A stretch of DNA of 64,000 nt from Myxocyprinus asiaticus (GCF_019703515.2 NC_059368.1:35851831-35915830); one strand, 5' to 3'. Counted from the first letter of the stretch, positions 22,600-34,149 are shown. Numbers and translations are program-made. Notes: generated by a model not told the origin, from the letters alone.

Positions 22600-22841
22600 G
22601 TCTGAGAAGGCGGGGATGGAAGGGCACGTGGGGGGGGAGGGGGGGTGATGTACGTTATGATTTCATGGGGTCTATAGTATATTTAAAATAATGTATGGGG
22701 GGTACATTAACATGCATTTTATATATGGATAGTATCTGGATATTCCTTAGCTGGATTGCATTTACACCTTGCATTCAAATGCTTCTCCACTGTGATTGGA
22801 TAGAGATCAGATCAAAGTTGGAAATGCAAAACGCTACTTAC

Positions 22842-23400
22842 AAGTGTTGTCAAAAGTACCAGTACTTCGGTACCAAGTCGGTACTAAAATTAAAAAAGAT
22901 TACATTTCTGCAGTGCCTGTATTACTGAGCACTGACTCAATTTGATACCCACATGCTGTCTGACTGACGCACGACTGCTTCCAAATGCTCACACATGAAT
23001 TTGACATTTTTTGGGGAAAAATGAATGCACAATTAATTAAATTAAAATTGTGACATGTTGTAATGTGATTTTTAAACCGTGAAAGGATGTAATCTTAGTC
23101 TGCATAAGCTTTAAAGTGAATGTGTGAAGCCGACCACTCATAACTCCAAACTCCACAGAATCAAATAAGTGTTAAATAAGTTGTCAGAGCAGAGCACTTT
23201 TCCATTGTGAAGCACATGCAAACTATATATTTCTGTAATTAAATTACAGCATTTGCACTTTAATGACCACACTGGGCCATGTAGCATGCTTTAACAAGGC
23301 TTGTGAAGCTTCCGTCAAAAACACACTTCAAAATAAAAGCTCCATTCAAAATGAAAGCTAGACACCTGAAATTGCAAAAAGAAATTGTGTCAGAAATATA
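22842..23400 (+). mobile_element. hAT-like element (GTGTTGTCA ends), left part
   Basis: Starts GTGTTGTCAAAAGTACC followed by AGTACTTCGGTACC. Bases 23107-23400 align with 34628-34915 (AGTGAATGTGTGAAGCC, ACTCCAAACTCCACAGAATC, ATGCAAACTATA, ACACTGGGCC). A matching reversed end, GTGTTGTCACAACACC, lies at 30888-30914, so this may be the left half of an element split by the nest that follows. Non-coding. Confidence 0.5.
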
Positions 23401-23439
23401 CTATAATTGTATAGTAAAATGTATTATTCACTGTAGTAG

Positions 23440-23500
23440 TAATAATAATAATAATAAATAATAACAATAATGATTAATAATAATAATAATAATAATTAAG
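23440..23500. repeat. (AAT)n microsatellite
   Basis: Interrupted AAT/AATAA trinucleotide run. Confidence 0.85.
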
Positions 23501-23786
23501 CAATATATCACAAGCTAGAGTGCCATTGCACTGAATAAATGTTTGGTAAAAAAAAATATATATATATATCTTGAAAAGTAATTGTTCTATATTCATTTCT
23601 GAAAATTTTTAGGAATTCTTTTTATCAGACACTATTTTGATGATGAAATTAAATTAAACTTTAAAACATGGAATTCTAAAAAATAAAATAAAATGGAAAA
23701 CAGGCTTGTGAAAGACTTATGCAATGCATACTTCATTGAGAAACACTTAAAGGACACAAGCATTTGATTTAATATATTATTTACAT

Positions 23787-24943
23787 CCGGGCTTTGAAAT
23801 GAACTTTTTGGCTCATTAGCCACTGTGGCTAGTGGTGTTACAATGTCACTGGCCACTCAGCATTTTCACTAGCCAAAATCCCCCACCCCACAAAAACTGA
23901 TAAAGGTAACTGGAGACTGTAGCTACATGCATTTGTTTGGACTTTTTATTTGAACAAGAATGATACAACATGAGTTTGAGAATGTGAGAATGACACAATA
24001 TGAGTTTAGAAGGACACAAGCCTAATTTAAGTCACTTTTAGAATATCTGAAGGCAAACATGAACAGACAGAACAGGAGTAGGATAGAACAGGTGGATAAC
24101 ATTGTCAGTATTTTGTCCATTATTCATGGAAGTGTAAACCCCTTTATTCTAAATTGTACTTGCCTATATGAAAGTTTACCATTGTAATAATAAGGCAATA
24201 ACCACAGGTAAGACCATGGATGGCTCCTCATTACTGAGGTTAGGTTAATGTAGATAGTCTTTTCTAAAAAAAAAAAAAAAAAAAAAAATAGACTATAGTA
24301 TTTGTTATGAAAAAAGTAATAGCCTAAATACATTTAGAAATCTCTAACTACAAATTTCACATTTGTAATAAAAGTAAAGTCTAATATATTTGCTCTAATA
24401 GATTTTAATATGAATCTACCAGTTTCCACTTAGTGTTACTGCAGTAAAAAAAAATGGTTAGGATGATCATGTGTATGATTATATATATTTGCCTACCTCA
24501 TCAGTGCGGTTAAGAACGTAGGGTCTGTCTAGCAGTTTGAGAGGTTTGACTTCCTCCATAATGCTTTATACTAGAACGTTCTCTGTAGAATTCAAAAGGA
24601 TCACATAAGTGTTGTGGTCTTCGCCCGTTCGGCGTGATATGGAGTGAAGCCTGTATGAATCACACAAGTTTCGCTCGAGCTCTGCTGATCTTATCTCTGG
24701 AGCACACTGATGTGTGCTGCAGCGGAGCATGTAAGTTATGAGAGGCATGTACTAATAAAGCGCTGAATGCAAGATGCATACAATTAAATTTGCTTCGGCA
24801 GTGGACCTGGTCACTCTTCAATGAAGGAAAACCCTGAAACCGTCACCCGCCAAAGTGGCTAATAAAAGTGAAAGAGTTACCCATCACTGCCGATTTCTTC
24901 ACACATTTGGTGGGATAGCGGGTGTTAATTTCAAACCCTGCGG
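23787..24943. mobile_element. hAT-type non-autonomous element, 1157 bp
   Basis: Ends CCGGGCTTTGAAATGAAC and (reversed right) CCGCAGGGTTTGAAATTAAC. Flanks share TTTACAT (23780-23786 and 24944-24950); an eighth base differs by position, so this fits an 8-bp hAT duplication with slight decay. No transposase coding recognised. Confidence 0.6.
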
Positions 24944-24968
24944 TTTACATTGAAATGTAATTTTTTAA

Positions 24969-25102
24969 AGGGATAGTTCACCCAAAATGAAAATTCTCTC
25001 ATCATTTACTCACCCTCATGCCATCCTAGATGTGTATGACTTTCTTTCTTCTGCAAAACACAAATTTTGATTTTTAGAAGAATATTTCAGCTCTGTAGGT
25101 CC
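24969..25102 (+). mobile_element. TTAA MITE (AGGGATAG family), left half
   Basis: TTAA at 24965-24968, then AGGGATAGTTCACCC. The sequence breaks at GTAGGTCC (25102) and resumes at 30391. Comparison with 12562-12730, where GTACGTCC runs straight into ATAAAATGCAAG, fixes the break to the base. Confidence 0.8.
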
Positions 25103-25509
25103 CAGTGATGGGCAGCAGCTTTGCTACAAATAGCGAAGCTATTAGCTTAACTACATTCTGAGTAGCGAGGTGGTAGCTTCGCTAGTTTTTAAATCAAGTA
25201 GCTTTTCAGTAGCAAAGCTATATTTTAAATAAAAACTAAAAATGTCCAATCAAATAATAGCTCATCTGAGTTTGTTCTTCAAAATGAATTGGTCACACGA
25301 GATAAGAAAGCAGTCTGAATCAGTTCACGATTCAATCTGAATGCCTCAGAAAGCTTGCACATGCTGCTGAATCATTTGTGCGTGCTTTCACTTGCCAATA
25401 AGCTCACAGAGTATTTTATAAAACAGAAAATAAAGATAACGCTAGTTGCAGTGGATCTACAATCAATGGAAACGACTTCTGCAGGTAAATACATTTTTCA
25501 ACTAAAAGA

Positions 25510-25770
25510 GTATCAAAACACATATTAGCCTACATGAAAACACATAAACATTACCATGTTTTTTGGACATGTACCATTACCTGGACGCACTATGTTAATA
25601 CAATTGTAGGCTATATGAATATTGTAATCATATAGCGAAGTACCATGGTATTTTTTATTTTTTTTATTACCTTGAAGCACAATGTAAATACAATAGTATA
25701 TGAATATGGTAATCATATATCAATTTACTATGGTAGTAACATGGTATTCTTTGAAGTACTTTGAAGCACC
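25510..25770 (+). repeat. Tandem array, unit about 80 bp
   Basis: Repeats of TACCATGGTATT, GAATATNGTAATCATATA and TTGAAGCACNATG. The array resumes at 27980-28035 after the Tc1 and LTR insertions. Confidence 0.6.
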
Positions 25771-25773
25771 ATG

Positions 25774-27408
25774 CAAAGTCAGAAGTTTACATACACCTTA
25801 GGCAAGTACATTTAAACTCAGTTTTTCACAATTCCTGGCATTTAATCATAGAAAACATTCCCTGTCTTAGGTCAGTTAGGATCACTACTTTAAAGAATGT
25901 GAAATGTCAGAATAATAGTAGAGAGAATGATTTATTTCAGCTTGTATTTCTTTCATCCCATTCCCAGTGGGTCAGAGGTTTACATACACTTTGTTATTAT
26001 TTGGTAGCATTGCCTTTAAATTGTTTAACTTGGGCCAAACTTTTTGGGTAGCCTTCCACAAGCTTCTCACAATAAGTTGCTAGAATTTTGTCCCATTCCT
26101 TCAGACAGAACTGGTGTAACTGAGTCAGGATTGTAGGCCTCCTTGCTCGCACACGCTTTTTCAGTTCTGCCCACAAATTTTCTATCGGATTGAGGTCAGA
26201 GGTCAGGGCTTTGTGATGGCCACTCCAATACCTTGACTTAGTTGTCCTTAAGCCCTTTTGCCACAACTTTGGAGGTATGCTTGGGGTCATTGTCCATTTG
26301 GAAGACCCATTTGCAACCGAGCTTTAGCTTCCTGGCTGATGTCTTGAGATGTTGCTTCAATATATCCACATAATTTTCATTCCTCATGATGCCATCTATT
26401 TTGTGAAGTGCACCAGTCTCTCCTGCAGCAAAGCACCCCCACAACATGATGCTGCCACCCCCATGCTTCATGGTTGGGATAGTGTCTTCAGCTTACAAGC
26501 CTCACCCTTTTTCCTCCAAACATAATGATGGTCATTATGGCCATTTTGTTTCATCAGACCAGAGGATATTTCTCCAAAAAGTAAGATCTTTGTCCCCATG
26601 TGCACTTGCAAACTGTAGTCTGGCTTTTTTATGGCGGTTTTGGAGCAGTGGCTTCTTCCTTGCTGAGCAGCCTTTCAGGTTATGTCGATTTTAGGACTCA
26701 TTTTACTGTGGATATAGATACTTGTCTACCTGTTTCCTTCAGCATCTTCACAGATGTGTCCTTTGCTGTTGTTCTGGGATTGATTTGCATTTTTCGCACC
26801 AAACTACATTCATCTCTAGGAGACAGAATGCGTCACCTTCCTGAGTGGTATGATGGCTGCATGGTCCCATGGTGTTTATACTTGCGTACTATTGTTTGTA
26901 CAAATGAACGTGGTACATTTGGAAATTGCTCCCAAAGATGAACCAGACTTGTGGAGGTCCACAATTGTTTTCTGAGGTCTTGGCTGATTTCTTTTGATTT
27001 TCCCATGATGTCAAGCAAAGAGGCACTGAGATTGAAGGTAGGCCTTAAAATACATCCACAGGTACACCTCCAATTGACTTCAGTTAGCCAATTAGGCTAT
27101 CAGAAGCTAATTGATTAATTGCCAAAAGGCTTGACATCATTTTCTGGAATTTTCCAAGCTGCTTAAAGGCAGAGTTAACTTAGTGTATGTAAATTTCTGA
27201 CCCACTGGAATTGTGATATAGTCAGTTAAAAGTGAAAAAAATCTGTCTGTAAACAGTTGTTGGAAAAATTACTCATGTCATGCACAAAGTAGATGTCCTA
27301 AACAACTTTCCAAAACTATAGTTTGCTAATATTAAATCTGTGAGTGGTTAAAAAAAATTAGTTTTAATGACTTCAACCTAAGTGTATGTAAACTTCTGAC
27401 TTCAACTG
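25774..27408 (-). mobile_element. Tc1 transposon, Sleeping Beauty-like, about 1.6 kb
   Basis: Right end CTTCTGACTTCAACTG followed by TA (27409-27410). The left end is damaged (CA-AAGTCAGAAGTTTACATA). Each end has an outer and an inner copy of a direct repeat: left AGAAGTTTACATACACCTTA and AGAGGTTTACATACACTTTG, right the reversed forms, about 160-200 bp apart. This IR/DR layout defines the Sleeping Beauty/Tdr group of fish Tc1 elements. The transposase gene is broken. Confidence 0.85.
25997..27018 (-). pseudogene. Tc1 transposase pseudogene (Sleeping Beauty-like)
   Basis: Three frame pieces read N to C at 27018-26833, 26471-26238 and 26290-25997. The start [12 protein letters not shown] and PRSFVQTIVRKYKHHG belong to the paired-like DNA-binding domain. 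SDETK with the first catalytic Asp lies near 26560 and is followed by a small deletion and shift. MKHGGGSIMLWGCFAAG, then QMDNDPKHTS with the second Asp, and DLNPIENLWAELKKR with the catalytic Glu are all intact in sequence. The family is normally about 340 residues. Stops and shifts between pieces rule out a working protein; it would once have cut and pasted the surrounding element at TA sites. Confidence 0.85.
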
Positions 27409-27410
27409 TA

Positions 27411-27979
27411 TGTCACGGTCCGGTCTCCTTGTCAGGTTGGGGTTCTGCCTGACAGGATCGTGGCAGTATCGGCCTACCTCAGTGTTTTGTGTACTCCCTT
27501 TGTGTGAGCACACGGATCCGGTTGTTTGGGACAGCCGTGTGCGTGTTACCGCCGTGCACTCTCTGGTGATATTTTAGGTGCCACTGGCATGTCTAATCAG
27601 CATTTCCATGGGAACCTTGATTGTTTCCATGTTAACGCTGATCGTTACAACCTTCAGCTGCGAGCGGTACCTGACCCTTGTTTGTTTCCCCGCTTATTTA
27701 AATCCCCTTGTGTGTCATGTCCGATATCAGATCATTGTTATTATGATTGTCAATGTGAATGTTTGGTGCTGTGTAGTTCCAGAAGTGTGGTTACCTTTTG
27801 CTTTGCCTGTGATCATCGCCCAGTTCCTGTGGAGGACGATTCCTCGGTCTCTGCCCGCGTGTCAGGGGAGAGACATTTCCTGGGCTTGCTTAGTTTGAAA
27901 AGAGAACTTTGTGTTGAGTAATAAATCTGATTGAACTGCTTCCCTCTGCTTTTGGGTCCTGTCTCTCAACCGCCTGACA
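27411..27979 (+). mobile_element. Solo-LTR-like segment, about 569 bp
   Basis: Starts TGTCACGGTCCGGTCTCC and ends CGCCTGACA, giving TG...CA ends. It has a TATTTAAAT promoter-like box at about 27698 and an AATAAA signal at 27921, in the order expected of an LTR. It begins directly after the TA of the Tc1 copy. Flanks CTGTA and ACATA do not form a clean duplication. The plus-strand frames inside (106-131 codons) have no recognised domain. Confidence 0.45.
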
Positions 27980-28252
27980 ACATAAATATGGTAATTGTAT
28001 AACAAAGCATGCCATGGTATTACCATCTGATACCATCAGAAATCATATTATTATTGCCCAGATGTTCTCTCTTTCTCTCTCTCTCACACACACACACAAG
28101 AAATTTGGCCTCTGATGATATATCCTGTAATTTTGTGTCTAGCTGCTGTATTTCTGTATTGTATAGATGAATATATAGATGAATAGTATACTGTATGTAC
28201 GCAGAGTTTTTATACAGGAATGTGCAAATGAAATTATGTTTCAATGGCTATG

Positions 28253-28389
28253 GGTTTGTAGAGGTAGTAGTCTAAATCTGAAAAATAAAATGTAAAAAAT
28301 AGTGATTTTTCATATTGAACACATGTTTGTAGAGGTAGTAGAATAAATATGAAAAATAAAATGTAAAAATAGTGACTCTAAATGTTGAA
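28253..28389 (+). repeat. Tandem repeat, unit about 73 bp
   Basis: Two copies of GTTTGTAGAGGTAGTAG...AAAAATAAAATGTAAAAA, with a third partial copy at 30015-30060 after the hAT insertion. Confidence 0.75.
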
Positions 28390-30014
28390 TAGAGGTCGAC
28401 CGATATATCGGTTTTGCTGATGAATTCCCCTAATGCAGATTTCTGGAACTATCGGTTATCTGCAAAAATCCACACCGATAGTTTTCCCCCTTTACATCTG
28501 GTGCTGGAGTGGCTGGGAAGGGTCCGCTGTCGTTATACAGGATGAGAGCACTGATGCCTTGTGGTGTTTGTTTTGACATGTGAGACTACACTCTGCATGG
28601 AGTGGAACACTTCAGATGCGGATTTAAAAAATTAAATAATTAATTTGTTGACTAGATGCTGCATTAGTAGAGAACAGCAGTATGTTCGCTGAGAGGACAC
28701 TAACATTAAAGCTAACCTCAAGCGGTTAGAACAGTTTGACAAAAATACACGCAAGTCCTACTCAAATGTTTAAATGATACGATTGTTACCATCTGTTACC
28801 ATCTATTTGCATTAGTTTATATCCAGCTGGTCAAGTTTATGCATTTGTTAGCCAACTAAGTTGCATATTTAAAGCTAGTGACGTGAGAAAGCAAATTAAT
28901 ATCTTCATGCCGCCGAGAGAAACACATAAACAAATCAGAAACGCATCTGATTTCAATTAAGTTTTTTTATCCTCACTGTAATACGATGACTTCAGTTAAT
29001 CACATTCTTGCGCTAAAAAAGTCTAGACACAGTGCAACAAATACAGTTTAACACAAAGCAGGTGTCTCAATGTGCTTTTAAAGTTCTTTTTAATTAGACA
29101 CATCATCTAAAAAACAATGCTCCTGCACAAGACGCTGAATAAACAAAAACAAAGGGAAACAAAGACATTCGTCTAGTGTGCGTTTACATAGAAAAACAAA
29201 TGGATGGTTGCAAAAGCGTTGGTGGAGGTCTTTTGCCGCTGCATCTTGCTCTCTTATAAGCGTTTCTCAGATTAAGCGATGAGTTGTTTAAATGCTTTGT
29301 CAGGAAAGATGTTCAACTTGGAAACGTGTGTCTCGAGATCCTCGCGTTCGATTCCAGTCTGTTGTGTTCTGTCTGTTTGAACAGCCCCTGGCCTGGGCTC
29401 ATAGTCTGAGCCGCTTCACCACCGAGTTCAGCCGAATACCACTGCTATCTGTGAATATTACTACTCTACATACAACTGTACTGAATAAAAACAATGTGGT
29501 ATTTTGCTGTTATTATGAAGCTTGAGTCTGGAGTACTAGAAGTCAGTGTAACACCATGTGAACTGTCTATTGAAGTGTTTTCCCCCCTCATTTTACTTTT
29601 GACTTTTGAGAATATGGACCGACAAAAACATTTTATTTATTTATTTTATGCACATTAGTTGAAAATGAAATGTTCTTTTTTAACAGCCAGGATAGGAATG
29701 TTCTATGCAATAATATAACTATGCTGAATGGTTTATGTATTTATTGCGCCCTCTTGTGGACTAAGGAAACAACGTCAATTTAAAAATCAGCTGACTTCAA
29801 AATTTGAATATTAGTTCATATATATTAATATTTATATATTTATTTCATTTAAAAAAGTACAGTACATTTTCATGGTTCAGTCAGTACTGTTTATTTTTGT
29901 AATAAAGTTCAGCGCTATTTTACTTAGTGTGTTATTTTTTCATTCAGTATAAATTTTAAAAACTATCTGTTGATTAATCGGTTATCGGTAAAATCCACTA
30001 TCGGTCGACCTCTA
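28390..30014. mobile_element. hAT-type element, 1625 bp, with perfect 8-bp duplication
   Basis: Perfect 16-bp inverted ends TAGAGGTCGACCGATA. Flanked by ATGTTGAA on both sides (28382-28389 and 30015-30022). An 8-bp duplication and TAG-starting ends are diagnostic of hAT. No transposase reading is preserved; short frames such as 29292-29525 show no recognised domain. The surrounding tandem unit is split cleanly, so the insertion post-dates the array. Confidence 0.9.
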
Positions 30015-30390
30015 ATGTTGAACACATGGGTTTGTATAAGTAGCATGTCTAAATATGAATTTACCTTTTCTTTTTTCTTTTTTACATGCACATACTGGTA
30101 CATATTGCACCATACTGTATACTTGTATACTGTATTGCACTAAACTGTAATATACTGTACCAAGGCTTTGATAAACATCATGTGAATACATCTTTTAGAT
30201 GCTTTGTCTATGACGGTATGCTCCGTGCATCTGCGGTTGTAAAAATATGAAGTAGTTTAAATGTAGCATGCTACTTTTGGCGTGTAGCTTGTAGTGTAAC
30301 TTGCTACTTTCTCTGATGTGTAACTTTTAGCTTAGCTTAGCTAATTTGTCTGTTGAGTAGTTGGTAGCTTAGCTTGCTACATTTTGTTCC

Positions 30391-30775
30391 ATACAATGCA
30401 AGTAAATTGGTGCAAAAATGTTGAACATTTTTTACATTTTGAAAGATTTTGAAGTAATCCATATGACTCCAGTGGTTAAATCCATGTCTTCAGAAGTGAT
30501 ATAATAGGTGTGGGTGAGAAACAGATCAATATTTAAGTAATTTTTTGCTTGAAATTCTTCTCCCTGCCCAGTACGGGGCAATATGCATGAAAAATTTGAA
30601 TCACCAAAACATAAGAAGAAGAATGTGAAAGTGACCTGTTTCTCACCATCAGCTGAGAAATTCTTCTAAAAATCTTAATTTGTGTTCAGCAGATGAAAGA
30701 ACATCATACACATCTAAGATGGCATGAGGGTGAGTAAATGATGAGAGAATTTTCATTTTTGGGTGAACTATTCCT
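30391..30775 (+). mobile_element. TTAA MITE (AGGGATAG family), right half
   Basis: Continues from 25102 and ends GGGTGAACTATTCCT before TTAA (30776-30779). Confidence 0.8.
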
Positions 30776-30829
30776 TTAAATAAGCTAAAGGAGTGTGTTC
30801 AATAGCACATAAGCATATTAGCATATTTT

Positions 30830-30914
30830 TGCTGTGTTATCGATATTGGAATCGAGAATCGTGAAATTGAACTGGTATCGATACAGGCTACTGAAATTTT
30901 GGTGTTGTGACAAC
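30830..30914 (+). mobile_element. hAT-like element (GTGTTGTCA ends), right end
   Basis: TATCGATATTGGAATCGAGA, CTACTGAAATTTTGGTGTTG and a final TGACAACAC. The CTACTGAAATTTTGG block also closes the partial copy at 34912. Confidence 0.5.
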
Positions 30915-31143
30915 ACTAATACTCAGGTATTCCACCAGAGGCTGTGGTAATTGAAAATTATCTGTATTTTAGTGAATTTTAAAAACATTGATGGTTAATT
31001 CAAATGCTTTGAAAGTCAGGGTTTTTCTTTAATTAAACATTTTTTGGTAGCCACCAAAGCTCAATTGCAGGTCTGTTGTGTTCTTGCCATTTCAGTGGCA
31101 GAATAAACATAAAAAAGCAAGAAACCACAACATAGTACTTTAA

Positions 31144-31842
31144 CGGTGCTTTCACACTAGCACTTTTGGTGCACACCCGGGGTCGAATGACGTTAAAGTT
31201 CAGTTCGTTTGGATAATGTGAATGTTGTTTTCCGAACTCGGGTGCGCACTCGGGAACCGCCCCCGAGTCCACTTGAAAAGGTGGTCTGGAGTACGGTTCA
31301 TGTGAACTCCAGTACGGTTTGCTGCTGATATGAATGTAATCGTACCAATCGAAGTGAACCGCTTGTGATGATGTATAATTCGCTTCTTTGCAGGATCGCA
31401 ATCACAATTATTATGGTATAATGCATTTCTCATACCTGCATGTGTCCAAATACACCGCCTTCAGAGAGCAGCTCACATTCTTCACATCTCTTGCAACGCA
31501 TCCGCATGCTTGCGGCAGAGAAACGCTAATATTCATCACATCATTGCACATTCAATGCATCCGCAGGAGACAAATCTAAGTGTTATTATGTGCATGGCAA
31601 GTTTTCGTAGTAAATCCAAAGAGACAAACTTCAATACTTCACTTAACACAGTGAAGTCTTCTCGAGTTGTTACCTAGTTACAGTGGTAAACAGCTGCCGC
31701 TTGTACTCACGTTGATGACATAATCGGACCACAGTCCATACTCAAATAAAATGATGTGAACAGAGACCAGCACGGGCAGCAGGAGGGGGAGGAAACGAAC
31801 TCGTGTTCAGTCCAAGCAATCGAATCAAGTGTGAAAGCACCC
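31144..31842. mobile_element. MITE with TAA duplication, 699 bp
   Basis: Ends CGGTGCTTTCACACTAGCAC and (reversed right) GGGTGCTTTCACACTTGATT, flanked by TAA (31141-31143 and 31843-31845). A 3-bp TWA duplication points to PIF/Harbinger. Inner sequence is GC-rich near the ends (CGAACTCGGGTGCGCAC). Frames on the minus strand here are chance. Confidence 0.6.
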
Positions 31843-31974
31843 TAACAGCGGATGACACTAGCGTAACCTCATCACATAATTAATAACTTACGTAGTTGTA
31901 TCCGCATAACGAAAACACATTTGCAATTAAACCTTCTTTGAATGTGGTCAGAATTTTGAGTGTGGTCCCTGAAC

Positions 31975-32110
31975 ACCTCCAAATGTGGTTTCAGTGATCT
32001 GATCATGATCCACTCACAATGCGTCTTGGGTGCATTTACACCTGTCATTTAATGTGGTCAAGTGCAATCTGATAGTGATCCGATCACAGAAAACTCATGA
32101 TAATGTAAGG
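31975..32110. repeat. Fragment of a DNA-transposon end
   Basis: TTGGGTGCATTTACACCTGTC followed by AATGTGGTCAAGTGCAATCT-GATCCGATCAC and a closing AGGTGTAAATGGGGTC, an arrangement of inverted GGTGTAAAT blocks. Confidence 0.35.
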
Positions 32111-32373
32111 TGTAAATGGGGTCATTTATGTATCGTGGCAGTTTACTGGTGAATTATCACATTGAGAATCAATAGGGACATCCAAAAGCTGAAACATGTT
32201 GCTTTCAGAGGCTTTATATGGAGTTAGGATGAAATAAGGTGCATTTTGAACTGTTCTGAGACCAGTGCAGACAGATACCATGCTGGAGGTGAAGTCATTC
32301 ACTAAATATGGAGCAAGGGAGCACTCTATAGCTTTCCTATGCAGCCAAGTGCATTAACTCCAAACTTCCAGTC

Positions 32374-32792
32374 AAAAGATCAATTTCAGGCTGCAGATGA
32401 TGTTTGGACCACTCAACATGGTTGGCAGACATGGGACAATGGTAATCAGTACATAGATTCAGAATTTATGATGCAAAATTTTATTTTAACATGGTTGGCA
32501 GTTATTGGATGATGCTGGCCATTACTTTAAATCAGAATTAATTATGATAATTATGTAGGGTTAGGTTAGGGTTTTTCTTCTATCAAAGTAGAAAAAAAAA
32601 TACAAAAAAATAAAAAAAAATAAAAAAAACATTTTAACATAAAAGTCAAATCAAGTATTTTTTATTTGTATAGTTTTTTTTATTTTTTTTTATTTGTGCT
32701 TTTTTGAGCATGCTTATTAGGGGCTACTAGTTACAAATCAAAAAGGGAAATTGAAAATGCACACAGCAGTCGTGCTCAGGTCTCAGGAGGTT
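32374..32792 (+). repeat. Dispersed repeat family B, copy 2
   Basis: Same-strand counterpart of 8185-8607; see that entry for shared blocks. The middle carries an A/T-rich low-complexity stretch (32588-32700). Confidence 0.7.
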
Positions 32793-34149
32793 AAATATGG
32801 TTTATATTGGATTGTGATAGGGAGAGGGAATGCAGTGATATTTGCACAAAAATATTATTCTGTGAAACACTTTACAGTTGATATGTTTTAAAACATATTT
32901 TTTATTTAATGAAAGTAAATGGAATACATGCAACAAATGTTTCACAATTCCAACAAACTGACATCCTGTGGAAAGACCACAAATTACTTTCACACTGAAC
33001 CGCTCAGAAAACATGATGCATGTCATATACTCTCTTCTGAAACATTGAAATGACTACTTTGGTTCCTTTGTGGTACATTATTGCAAGACTTAGAGAAAGT
33101 GATTTTACCAAACAGTTTAGGTAGAGTAAGTGATTCCTGAGAAAGACTGTTGATATTTGAGCTCAACAGCCAAACAAACACACTCCTCCCTTCAGTGCTC
33201 CTTCAGAAGCTCTGCAAATTCATGCACACGCAGTAAGTAGTGTTATGTGGATCGGTCCGATCCAATTTGTTTATTTTCCCATTTACAGAGCCAGGGCTGT
33301 GTACAAACACCAGATTTTTTTTTCAGTGCACACAGAGAACGGACAGCTAGCAGAGGTGAAGAGATATTTGCGGAATTTGACTAAAAATGTATTGGATTAA
33401 AATGACTTACTCCACCTTTAATATAACTGTATGATAACTGTAAAAGTTAGTTCATGGTTATTGATGGTAGAATGCTGTTTGCTGTTCTCTGGAGCTTCTT
33501 AAGCTTGCTGAATCGTACCTAAGCAAACATCCGGCTCCTGTGGCTCAATGATTAAAAGCTTCTCTAATTAGATCAAACTGATAGCACCCTGGCGTCATTC
33601 CAAAGCATAGACCCTTGAGGAATTTCTTGTACAGTTGTACACATGCCAGTGTTAGTGGTAATGTTCAGATGTGAGCACATGCTGTGATTCTGCTTGGCTA
33701 TTTGTTACTCAGTTCTGTTGTACTGTTGTATTTAACTCAGGTGTGATGAGCCTGATCAATTAGAAATGGATTGTGCCTCATTGTTGATGCTGTACTGCTC
33801 CTGGGGCATCTCATTAATCGAGATAAATCGCTATCTGACTCGTTTCGATCAATATGTGCTGCACAACACACCCATCCTCTCTCCACAGTCACGCTTGTAT
33901 TCATGATGTGCATGTCTATGGCTCATTGCTGCTCAGCGGATTTCACATTAACTAATTTTGTTTGTGTTCTTTGACTCTTGGTTGGGAACACTCGGCAAGT
34001 AAACAATGTTTGATTTGATCTGTTTGAAGATGAGAAAATGAGTGAATTATGTGTGCAATGAAATCTCCTCCTTTAACCAGCCCCAAACAGTAGGTGGCTG
34101 AATGTGAAAGTGAAAGTAAGTGAAAGATTGGATTCATACTAAAAAAGGA
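32793..34149. other. No recognisable gene or element
   Basis: Single-copy-looking DNA. Short frames at 32802-33026, 33771-33974 and 33952-34173 have no recognised domain. Confidence 0.4.

Larger units (their letters stand above)
22139..22640 (+). mobile_element. Internally deleted Gypsy-type element, internal part
   Basis: Downstream of the LTR tail and PBS. It jumps to sequence homologous to the 3' internal region of the element at 39600-39900: a GSEDWLRSARGGAAV peptide is comparable with GSEDWLWSTWGGVAV at 39645-39690, then a shared intron-like segment and a GGGGTGATGTACGT end. The element has no pol and no 3' LTR here. Open frames up to 154 codons across this GC-rich block are not conserved in frame with the second copy beyond the short peptide. 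Confidence 0.6.
25103..30390. mobile_element. 5.3-kb insertion inside the TTAA MITE
   Basis: Left end CAGTGATGGGCAGCAGCTTT, with GTAGCTT/AAGCTA-rich sequence on both sides (25107-25215 and 30260-30380), so the arms look inverted. Imperfect 8-bp flanks (GTAGGTCC, TTGTTCC-type) are compatible with a hAT insertion. The inside holds a tandem array, a Tc1 copy, a solo-LTR-like segment and a hAT element. No coding of its own recognised. Confidence 0.5.

Noticed and set aside
27526..27921. Cys-rich 131-codon protein
   Set aside because: Lies wholly within the solo-LTR-like segment; no recognisable domain and overlapped by another frame of similar length.
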